A stretch of DNA of 64,000 nt, from the NCBI RefSeq assembly GCF_900116065.1, contig NZ_FOZV01000005.1:134001-198000 (forward strand), given 5' to 3'. Shown here piece after piece: positions 58,048 through 64,000 of the stretch. The translations under genes and the position numbers were made by a program. The DNA comes from Brevundimonas viscosa (GTDB taxonomy: Bacteria > Pseudomonadota > Alphaproteobacteria > Caulobacterales > Caulobacteraceae). Position 1 is the first letter of the stretch; the number at the start of each line of letters is the position of its first letter. Under the pieces are notes generated by a model, which saw only the letters and a list, made by a program, of their open reading frames with translations, did no database searches and had not been told where the DNA came from.

Positions 58048-59552
58048 TCGGCGGGGACGAGAGCGGGCTGGCGCAGCCGCGTGTGACGGGCCTCGGCGGC
58101 CGCCTCCGGGAAGTCGGCGCGATAGTGGCCGCCGCGGCTCTCGCGACGGGCCAGCGCCGCCTCGGCGATGAGGCGCGCGGCCACCGACGGCAGCGCCGGG
58201 ACCCGGCCGGCGTCCAGCTGGTCCAGGGTGGCGATCAGATTGGTCAGACCCGGTCCGGTGCGGATCACCCCGGCCAGTTCGCTCATCGCCAGACGCAGGC
58301 GCGCCAGGGGGCGTGGCTGCAGGTCCGGCGCCGGCCGGCGCGCAGGAGGGATGCGGCCCCCGCCCGCGAACTCGGCCGCGGCGGCGCGCCCCGTGCGGCG
58401 GCCGAAGGCGGCCGCCTCCAGCAGGGAGTTGGACGCCAGCCGGTTGGCCCCGTGCACCCCGGCGGCGGCGCATTCCCCGACCGCGAACAGGCCCGGCAGG
58501 GTGGTGCGCCCGTCGAGGTCGGCGGCGATCCCGCCCATGTGGTAGTGGGCCGCGGCGGCGACGGGGATCGGTTCTTCGCGCGGGTCGAGCCCGGCGCGCA
58601 TGCAGGCCGCGAACACCGCCGGGAAGGCCTCGGGGAAGTGCGCACCGACAGCCGCGCGGGCGTCGAGGAAGGCCCCGCGGCCGTCGCTGCGGGCCGCGTG
58701 CACGGCGCGGGCGACGACATCGCGCGGGGCGAGGTCGGCGTCGGCGGCCGCCCCGAGAAGATAGGCGCCGGCGTGGTCGACCAGCCGCGCCCCCTCGCCG
58801 CGCAGGGCCTCGGTGGCCAGCGGCATGGGGTCGAGTCCGACGTCGATCGCGGTCGGATGGAACTGGACGAATTCGGGATCGAGGATCTCGGCGCCGGCCT
58901 GCCAGGCCAGGGCCATGCCTTCACCGAGCAGGGCGGTGGGGGTGGTGGTGCGCGCGTACAGGCCGCCGGCCCCGCCGGTCGCCAGCACCACGGCCGGAGC
59001 GATGACTTCCACCAGCCGGCCGCCGCATTCGATCAGCGCGCCGCGGACCCGGCCGTCGGCGTCCTGCAGCAGGCCGCGCAGGCGGGCGTCCTCCCAGATC
59101 TGCACATGCGGCGCGGCGCGGACGGCCGCAACCAGGGCGGAGAGGATGGCCCGGCCGGCGCCGTCGCCGCCGACCCGGGCGACGCGGGGACGGGAGTGCG
59201 CCGCCTCGCGGCTGACGGCGAAGCCGCCGGCGGCGTCGCGGTCGAAGGGCGCGCCGAGCCGGACCAGCCACTCGACGGTGGCGCGGCCCTCGGCGGTCAG
59301 CGCCCGGGCCGCCTCGGGGTCGACCAGACCCGCCCCCGCCGCGGCGGTGTCGGCTGCATGAAGCTCCGGCGTGTCGGAGGCCGTCAGGGCCGCCGCCACG
59401 CCGCCCTGGGCCCAGGCCGAGGAGCAGGCCTGCAGCAACGGCGCGGGGGTCGCCACCAGCGTCGGGCGGGGCGCCGTCTCCAGCGCGGCCGAGAGGCCGG
59501 CGAGGCCGCCGCCGATGATCAGCGGCCCGTCCTGGACGATCCGGGCCGTCAA
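58044..59552 (-). CDS. nadB: L-aspartate oxidase
   Basis: The 502-residue flavoprotein oxidises L-aspartate to iminoaspartate. FAD-binding begins LIIGGGLAGLSAALET near residue 10. Other motifs are SSAWAQGGVAAAL near 45, ATGGAGGLYARTTTP, EFVQFHPTAIDVG, AHYHMGGIAADLDGRT and GLFAVGECAAAGVHGANRLASNSLLEA. A C-terminal helical domain follows. The start is TTG 59552, which overlaps the M50 stop as TTGA. A longer in-frame start would run through the M50 gene and is rejected. Confidence 0.95.
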   Translation of the reverse strand: MTARIVQDGPLIIGGGLAGLSAALETAPRPTLVATPAPLLQACSSAWAQGGVAAALTASDTPELHAADTAAAGAGLVDPEAARALTAEGRATVEWLVRLGAPFDRDAAGGFAVSREAAHSRPRVARVGGDGAGRAILSALVAAVRAAPHVQIWEDARLRGLLQDADGRVRGALIECGGRLVEVIAPAVVLATGGAGGLYARTTTPTALLGEGMALAWQAGAEILDPEFVQFHPTAIDVGLDPMPLATEALRGEGARLVDHAGAYLLGAAADADLAPRDVVARAVHAARSDGRGAFLDARAAVGAHFPEAFPAVFAACMRAGLDPREEPIPVAAAAHYHMGGIAADLDGRTTLPGLFAVGECAAAGVHGANRLASNSLLEAAAFGRRTGRAAAAEFAGGGRIPPARRPAPDLQPRPLARLRLAMSELAGVIRTGPGLTNLIATLDQLDAGRVPALPSVAARLIAEAALARRESRGGHYRADFPEAAAEARHTRLRQPALVPAE

Positions 59553-60409
59553 CGACCGATCCCGAGGTAGCCGCCGGCGACGGACAGGGCCCCGGGCAGG
59601 GAGCCTTCGGCCAGCGGCATCAGGGCCGCCACGCCGACGCCGGCGCAGGCGATCGCCGTCCCCACGTAGAGAGCGACGCTCGACAGGGACTCTCGCGCCG
59701 TCAGGGGCCGGCCCTCGGGTCGCCAGGCGCCGCGCTTGAGGTGGCCGATCAGGGCGATGCCGAGGAAGACGGCGAGGATGAAGCGGCCAGTGGTCAGACC
59801 CCACCAGACCACGAGCACGCCGACCGCGATCATGGCGAGGCGCTCCAGCATCGGGTGGATGCCCGCGAGCACGGGCCCAAGCGCCTTGGAGCCGTCCAGC
59901 GGCGGGGCTGGAGCCAGGTTGACCAGGTTGATCAGGGCGATGATCGCCGCGCCGAGCAGCCAGGCGGCCTGGCCGGTGGCGATGAAGCCGGCGAAGAAGG
60001 GTATCGCCGCCAGCAGGCCGAAGAACGGCCCGGCCAGCGAGACCAGCACGCCGTGCCATTCGCTCTGCGGCAGACGCTGGCTGCGGGCCACGCCGCCGAG
60101 GAAGGGGATGATGTAGATCCGCGCGGGGCCCATGCCGAGGCGGTTCATCGCCAGCACGTGGCCGTACTCGTGCACGAACAGCCCCCAGATGGCGGCGACG
60201 GCGATAACCCAGCTGCCGCTCAGCCACCAGATGAAGCCGCCCAGCAGCAGGGTCGAGACGATCGCCCAGACCGGATGCTGGCCCTTGTCCAGCGGCGGCT
60301 CGGCGGCGGCCGCGCGCGCGGGCGCCGGCTCCGCCCGGGATGCGGGCGCGGCCTCTTCCGGCTTGGGGTCCCAGGGGCCGGGGCGGCGGGGGGCTTCGGT
60401 GTCGCTCAT
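59549..60409 (-). CDS. M50-family (site-2 protease-like) intramembrane metalloprotease
   Basis: The 286-residue protein has a Pro/Ala-rich cytosolic N-terminus, then about six TM helices. The zinc motif is HEYGH (GLFVHEYGHVLAMNRLG) and the third ligand lies in NLAPAPPLDGSKAL, the M50 LDG signature. It may be a processing protease whose substrate is unknown. It is embedded in the nad operon, overlapping a micro-ORF upstream (ATGA) and nadB downstream (TTGA), an unusual companion for NAD genes. Confidence 0.88.
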   Translation of the reverse strand: MSDTEAPRRPGPWDPKPEEAAPASRAEPAPARAAAAEPPLDKGQHPVWAIVSTLLLGGFIWWLSGSWVIAVAAIWGLFVHEYGHVLAMNRLGMGPARIYIIPFLGGVARSQRLPQSEWHGVLVSLAGPFFGLLAAIPFFAGFIATGQAAWLLGAAIIALINLVNLAPAPPLDGSKALGPVLAGIHPMLERLAMIAVGVLVVWWGLTTGRFILAVFLGIALIGHLKRGAWRPEGRPLTARESLSSVALYVGTAIACAGVGVAALMPLAEGSLPGALSVAGGYLGIGR

Positions 60410-60519
60410 CTGCCCGACGTGGCCTTTTCCGCGCGCAGCCACAAGGCCACGAGGGCGAGAAGTCGCAGGCTGCGGCGATCCACCTTCGCCACCGCCCGCA
60501 GGGGCGGCGTGTAGTGCAT
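60406..60519 (-). CDS. 37-residue micro-ORF within the nad operon
   Basis: A 37-codon frame starts at ATG 60519 inside the nadA stop (ATGA) and ends in TGA 60406 overlapping the M50 start (again ATGA). It has a basic first part (MHYTPPLRAVAKVDRRSLR), a hydrophobic run LLALVALWL, and the tail RAEKATSGR. Both 4-nt overlaps match the pattern of the other junctions in this operon, so it looks translated. It could be a small membrane-associated peptide or act only in translational coupling. It has no known relatives I recognise. Confidence 0.6.
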   Translation of the reverse strand: MHYTPPLRAVAKVDRRSLRLLALVALWLRAEKATSGR

Positions 60520-61598
60520 CAGATCAGCTCCACCGCCACGTGATGCCGGGCCTTGATCATGTCGTAGCGGGCCGGAACGGCCGGCGGCGGCAGGTCGATC
60601 ATGCGCTGCACCGCCAGACGGGCGCGCTCGGCCATGTCCTCGGGCACGGTCACCTCGAACTGCATGTTCACCAGGCAGTCGCGGATGTTCTCCAGGGTGA
60701 TCCGCTTCATGTGCGGGCACAGGTTGCAGGGGCCGATGAACTGGACGCCTTCGACGTCGCCGGCGACGTTCGACGCCATCGAGCATTCGGTGATCATCAC
60801 CACCTGCTTCGGCTTCCGCGCCGTCACGTAGTCGGTCATGGCCGCGGTCGAGCCGGCGAAATCGGCCGCCGCCAGCACCTCCTCGGGGCACTCCGGGTGG
60901 GCCAGGATCTCGGCTCCCGGATACGCCGCGCGCATATCGGCGATGTCGTCGGCGGTAAAACGCTCGTGCACCTCGCAGCGGCCCTTCCAGGCGATGATGC
61001 CGATGTTAGTCTGCGCCGCCACGTTGCGGGCCAGGTATTCGTCGGGGATCAGGATGACCCGGTCGACGCCCCACTCCTTCGCCGCCCACTCGACCACCTG
61101 CACGGCGTTGGCGCTGGTGCAGCAGATGTCGGTCTCGGCCTTCACGTCGGCGGTGGTGTTCACATAGGTGACCACCGGCAGGCCCGGGTAGCGCTGCTTG
61201 ATCAGGCGCACGTCGGCGCCGGTGATCGAACTGGCCAGCGAGCAGCCGGCGCGCAGGTCGGGGATGAGCACCGTCTTGTCCGGCGACAGGATCTTGGAGG
61301 TCTCGGCCATGAAGTGCACGCCGGCCTGGACGATCACCTTCGCCTTCGACTTCGCGGCCTCCTTCGCCAGACCGAGGCTGTCGCCGACGTAGTCGCCCAC
61401 GCCGTGGAAGATCTCCGGCGTCATGTAGTTGTGGGCCAGGACAACGGCGTCGCGCTCGCGCTTCAGCGCGTTGATCTCGGCGATCAGCGCGGCCTGCGCC
61501 GGCCACTCCAGCGGCGTGACGTGGTCCTTGACCTTGGCCCACACCGGCGCGGTCGCCCGCTCCAGTTCCCTCGTCAGCCCGAACGCCCCGTCAGCCAT
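60519..61598 (-). CDS. nadA: Quinolinate synthase
   Basis: The 359-residue [4Fe-4S] enzyme condenses iminoaspartate and dihydroxyacetone phosphate to quinolinate. It has the three-fold repeat fold with LAHNYMTPEIFHGVGDYVGDSL near residues 54-75. Cluster cysteines lie in LRAGCSLASS, DICCTSANAV and FIGPCNLCPHM. The ATG at 61598 gives MADGAFG with AAGGGTGG upstream; an earlier in-frame Met was rejected because it overlaps the palindromic operator. It heads the operon nadA - micro-ORF - M50 - nadB - nadC. Confidence 0.97.
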   Translation of the reverse strand: MADGAFGLTRELERATAPVWAKVKDHVTPLEWPAQAALIAEINALKRERDAVVLAHNYMTPEIFHGVGDYVGDSLGLAKEAAKSKAKVIVQAGVHFMAETSKILSPDKTVLIPDLRAGCSLASSITGADVRLIKQRYPGLPVVTYVNTTADVKAETDICCTSANAVQVVEWAAKEWGVDRVILIPDEYLARNVAAQTNIGIIAWKGRCEVHERFTADDIADMRAAYPGAEILAHPECPEEVLAAADFAGSTAAMTDYVTARKPKQVVMITECSMASNVAGDVEGVQFIGPCNLCPHMKRITLENIRDCLVNMQFEVTVPEDMAERARLAVQRMIDLPPPAVPARYDMIKARHHVAVELI

Positions 61599-61610
61599 TG
61601 CATCCACCCT

Positions 61611-61629
61611 TTTGCTCGATATGAGCAAA
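61611..61629. promoter_or_regulatory. Palindrome 1 upstream of nadA
   Basis: TTTGCTCGATATGAGCAAA has perfect 7-bp arms (TTTGCTC / GAGCAAA) around a 5-nt centre. It lies 12 nt upstream of the nadA ATG and could block the start region of the transcript or promoter. It shares the TGCTC/GAGCA core with the palindrome at 61677-61697. Confidence 0.6.
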
Positions 61630-61676
61630 TCAGAGGCCCGAAGAACGGCGGCCCGGCATCTCGCCCCGCCGCCGAC

Positions 61677-61697
61677 TTATGCTCACTTTCAGCATAA
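61677..61697. promoter_or_regulatory. Palindrome 2 upstream of nadA
   Basis: Arms TTATGCT / AGCATAA, 7 bp and perfect, flank a 7-nt centre. It lies about 80 nt upstream of the nadA ATG. With palindrome 1, it forms a pair of related sites, as expected for an operator bound by an NAD-responsive repressor (NadQ or NrtR type). This regulator assignment is inference. Confidence 0.6.
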
Positions 61698-61737
61698 GCA
61701 GCTACAATCTAGGCGGATCGCGGCGAAATGCAAGGGC

Positions 61738-62265
61738 TCAGCGGACCGGCGCCCCCTCGTGCGCCAGCAGCCAGCGCTTGCGCTCCAGCCCGCCGGCGTA
61801 GCCGGTCAGGGTTCCGTTCGCCCCGATCACGCGATGGCAGGGGACGATGACGGCGACCGGGTTCTGACCGTTGGCCAGACCGGCGGCGCGCACAGCCCTG
61901 GGCGCGCCCACCGCCGCCGCCAGCTGGCCGTAGCTGCGGGTTTCGCCGGCGGGAATGGCGCGCAGCGCGGCCCAGACCGCCCGCTGGAAGGCGGTGCCGG
62001 CGGTCCTGACCGTCAGCCCGTCCAGCGCCCGGACGTCTCCGGCGAAGTAGGCCTCCACCGCCCGGCGCACCGGTTCGGGGGCCCGACCTTCCACCAGCAC
62101 CGGGTCGACGCCGCAGTGCCGGCGCAGCAGCCGGCGCATGCGCGCCTCGTAGTCGACGAAGTCCAGCGCGCGCACCGCGCCGTCGGCGTCGACCACCAGC
62201 AGGGCTTCGCCCACCGGCGTGGCGATGCGGTCGAGGGTCAGGGTCTCAGGCAGCGCGTTTCGCAT
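61738..62265 (-). CDS. ogt: Methylated-DNA--[protein]-cysteine S-methyltransferase
   Basis: The 175-residue suicide enzyme repairs O6-methylguanine. The active site is IVPCHRVIG near residue 140; upstream lie RAVWAALRAIPAGETRSYGQLAAAVG and the Asn hinge in GLANGQNP. The N-terminal half is an RNase-H-like domain. Its start overlaps the end of the Ada-AlkA gene by 20 nt, so the two are cotranscribed as an alkylation-repair unit. Confidence 0.95.
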   Translation of the reverse strand: MRNALPETLTLDRIATPVGEALLVVDADGAVRALDFVDYEARMRRLLRRHCGVDPVLVEGRAPEPVRRAVEAYFAGDVRALDGLTVRTAGTAFQRAVWAALRAIPAGETRSYGQLAAAVGAPRAVRAAGLANGQNPVAVIVPCHRVIGANGTLTGYAGGLERKRWLLAHEGAPVR

Positions 62266-63358
62266 CGTCGTTCTCCATCAGGTCTGCGACGTCGATCCCG
62301 GCCGCCACGAGGTGCAGGGCTCCGTAGGCGCGCCATGGACGCCAGGCCTCGGCGCGGGCGGCGAGCCGCGGGTCCTCGAGCCGGTCACTGGGCGCGTCGG
62401 CGCCCTCGTCCAGCCATCGGCCCGGCAGACGCAGCCCCGGCCGCGCCTCGACCAGCGGTCGCAGCACGGGATCGGCGGCGAGGTCGCGGGCGATCGCCTC
62501 GGGGTCGGCCGACAGGTCGAACAGCCGGCGCACGCGCGCCAGCGCGCCCGGCAGCGCCCTGAGGTCGTCGGCCTCGATGCAGAGCGAGACCCGGCCCTTC
62601 TCGCCGGGCTCGACGGTGATGAAGCCCCCGGCGCCGTCGATCTCGCGATCGAGATTCCGCGACCAGCGCCGGCCCTCCACCGCGTCGCCGCGCGCCGCCA
62701 GAGCCGCCAGCATGCCATCCCAGTCGTAGGGCGGGCGGTAGGGCAGGCTGAGCCGCACGCCGGCCAGCGCCTCGCGTTCGCCACGCCGGCGCAAGGCCGA
62801 CGGCGGGCGGCCGTAGAGCGCCTGAAACGTCTCGTTGAAGCGGCGCACGCTGCCGAAGCCGGAGGCCAGCGCCACCTGGGCCATGGACAGGTCAGTCTGG
62901 TGGATCAGGGCCTTGGCCAGCAGCACGCGGCGGGTCTGGGCCACGCTCACCGGGGCGGCGCCGAGGTGCTGGCGGAACAGGCGGCGCAGATGGCGCTCGC
63001 CGACCCCGAGGCGCCCCGCCAGCGCGTCCACGTCGCCCTCGTCCAGCGCGCCCGCCTCGATCAGCGCCAGCGCCCGGCTGACGGTGTTGGAGGTGCCCCG
63101 CCACGCGCCCATGTCCGGCGCCGTCTCGGGGCGGCAGCGCAGACAGGCCCGGAAGCCGGCCTCCTCGGCCGCCGCAGCGGAGACGACGAAGAACATGTTC
63201 TCCCGCTTCGGCGTCCGCGCCGGGCAGACCGGGCGGCAGTAGATTCCCGTCGTCTTCACGCAGCCGAAGAAGCGCCCGTCGAAGCGCGCGTCGCGCGTCA
63301 GCACGGCGCGATAGCAGGCCTCCTGGTCGAGTTCGCGAGCGGTTTCCATGGCCGCCAT
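62246..63358 (-). CDS. Ada-AlkA fusion with truncated glycosylase domain
   Basis: The 370-residue protein has an N-terminal Ada zinc domain: Cys41 (GIYCRPVCPARTPKREN) as methyl acceptor, with Cys45, Cys72 and Cys75. An AraC-type helix-turn-helix follows at about 90-190 (MAQVALASGFGSVRRFNETFQALYG), then AlkA_N at about 195-310. After PGLRLPG at about residue 312 the sequence passes directly to the C-terminal motif AEAWRPWRAYGALHL. The HhH-GPD core with the catalytic Asp is missing. It is therefore likely a methylation-responsive activator without glycosylase activity. Confidence 0.85.
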   Translation of the reverse strand: MAAMETARELDQEACYRAVLTRDARFDGRFFGCVKTTGIYCRPVCPARTPKRENMFFVVSAAAAEEAGFRACLRCRPETAPDMGAWRGTSNTVSRALALIEAGALDEGDVDALAGRLGVGERHLRRLFRQHLGAAPVSVAQTRRVLLAKALIHQTDLSMAQVALASGFGSVRRFNETFQALYGRPPSALRRRGEREALAGVRLSLPYRPPYDWDGMLAALAARGDAVEGRRWSRNLDREIDGAGGFITVEPGEKGRVSLCIEADDLRALPGALARVRRLFDLSADPEAIARDLAADPVLRPLVEARPGLRLPGRWLDEGADAPSDRLEDPRLAARAEAWRPWRAYGALHLVAAGIDVADLMENDDAKRAA

Positions 63359-63373
63359 CCTGCGCCTGCCCCG

Positions 63374-63390
63374 ACCGCGAGTCTCGCGGT
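63374..63390. promoter_or_regulatory. Perfect 17-bp palindrome upstream of the ada-alkA gene
   Basis: ACCGCGAG-T-CTCGCGGT has 8-bp perfect arms and a single central base, lying 16 nt upstream of the Ada-AlkA ATG. A one-base centre cannot form an RNA hairpin loop, so a DNA-binding dimer site is more likely than a terminator. It could be an operator for the ada operon. Confidence 0.45.
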
Positions 63391-63416
63391 TTTCGGACAC
63401 GGGAGCGGCCGGACGG

Positions 63417-64000
63417 TCAGAGCGGCCAGAACAGCAGGATCAGCGGCGGACCCGCCAGCAGCACAAGCAGGCTGAGCGGGGCGCCGAGGCGGGCGTAGTC
63501 CTCGAAGCGGTAGCCGCCCGGCCCCATGACCAGGGTGTTGCACTGGTGGCCGACAGGGGTGAGGAAGTCGCACGCCGCGCCGACCGCCACGGCCATCAGG
63601 AAGGCGTCGGGATCGTAGCCCAGCTGGGTGGCGAGGCTGGCGCCGATCGGGGCGACGATCAGCACGGTCGCGGCGTTGTTCAGGAACGGCGTCACCGCCA
63701 TCGCCGCCAGCATCAGTCCGCCCACCGCCAGCACGGCGGGCAGGCCGGTGAACAGGTCGCGCATCAGGCCGGCGATCAGGTCGGCGCCGCCGGTCTGCTG
63801 GATGGCGTCCGACACCGGGATGAGGGCGGCGATGAGCACCAGCAGCGGCCCGTCCAGTGCGGCGTAAGCCTCGCGCATCTTCAGCCCGCCGAGCGCCACG
63901 ATGATCACCGCCGCGCCGAAGAAGGCGACCGCGACCGGAACGACGCCGAAGCCGACCAGCACCATGGCCGCCGCCAGCACCACCGCGGGCAGGAAACGCC
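63417..64000 (-). CDS. SLC13-type anion permease, C-terminal part
   Basis: About 194 residues of the C-terminal end are visible; the start lies beyond the right edge of the window. The sequence is strongly hydrophobic with about five TM segments. The conserved C-terminal SLC13 (divalent anion:Na symporter, YfbS-like) motif is FLTPVGHQCNTLVMGPGGYRF, with a re-entrant TPFLNNAATVLIVAPIG. Substrate is probably sulfate, phosphate or a dicarboxylate. It ends with a charged Pro-Leu. TrkA-C domains that often occur in this family would lie in the missing part. Confidence 0.85.
   Translation of the reverse strand, partial: RFLPAVVLAAAMVLVGFGVVPVAVAFFGAAVIIVALGGLKMREAYAALDGPLLVLIAALIPVSDAIQQTGGADLIAGLMRDLFTGLPAVLAVGGLMLAAMAVTPFLNNAATVLIVAPIGASLATQLGYDPDAFLMAVAVGAACDFLTPVGHQCNTLVMGPGGYRFEDYARLGAPLSLLVLLAGPPLILLFWPL

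Noticed and set aside
58044..60227. A longer NadB starting inside the M50 protease gene
   Set aside because: The upstream part reads the M50 gene in another frame. The TTG at 59552 forms the same 4-nt overlap as the other junctions and lies right before the FAD motif.

Overview
The window is very GC-rich, gene-dense DNA from an alphaproteobacterium, most likely the order Caulobacterales and perhaps Brevundimonas-like. This is inferred from the alphaproteobacterial DnaG without zinc ligands, the large RpoD beside dnaG, the Mn-type-signature SodB, two SleB-type cell-wall hydrolases, a large TonB receptor, CcrM-type GANTC and CtrA-like motifs, and sigma-EcfG-type promoters. No tRNA, rRNA, CRISPR array, prophage or insertion sequence was recognised.

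Layout. 1-7 kb: a partial lipoprotein, rpsD with its terminator, a metallo-beta-lactamase-fold lipoprotein, sodB, and a formaldehyde-detoxification cluster (frmA, a VOC protein, fghA and a small unknown gene). 7-17 kb: a class III sirtuin, a REP-like palindromic repeat that supplies the C-terminus of a TrmJ-type RNA methyltransferase, a TPR-sulfotransferase, an S1/P1 nuclease, a GST, a 3D-domain protein, a DUF962 protein, a QueD-like protein without its usual zinc histidines, a 69-residue flagellar-rod-like protein, and a divergent HxlR regulator facing two small enzymes. 17-23 kb: the macromolecular-synthesis pair dnaG-rpoD behind a region with DnaA-, CtrA- and CcrM-like sites, then carA. 23-31 kb: an APC permease coupled to a Rieske oxygenase, an unknown protein, a HAD hydrolase, a sulfotransferase and a TonB receptor. 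31-44 kb: carB (distant from carA), an M20 amidohydrolase, a small gene with an apparent frameshift, a dicarboxylate symporter, selD-selU, a GH43-type glycosidase, a second GST and greA.

44-57 kb: an ELM1-family protein, trxB, an HWE kinase with a single-domain receiver, two SleB paralogues, and between them a 1348-residue multi-PAS hybrid kinase. Three sites matching the general-stress sigma-EcfG promoter (GGAAC-N16/17-[CG]GTT) lie in 7 kb here. They precede the hybrid kinase, a glycine-zipper lipoprotein and a pair of small hydrophilic proteins, so this stretch looks like a general-stress-response island.

57-64 kb: a NAD-biosynthesis operon, nadA - 37-residue micro-ORF - M50 protease - nadB - nadC, in which every junction is a 4-nt start/stop overlap. 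Two palindromes precede nadA. Upstream are ogt and an Ada-AlkA fusion that appears to have lost most of its glycosylase domain in frame, then a truncated SLC13-type permease at the window edge.
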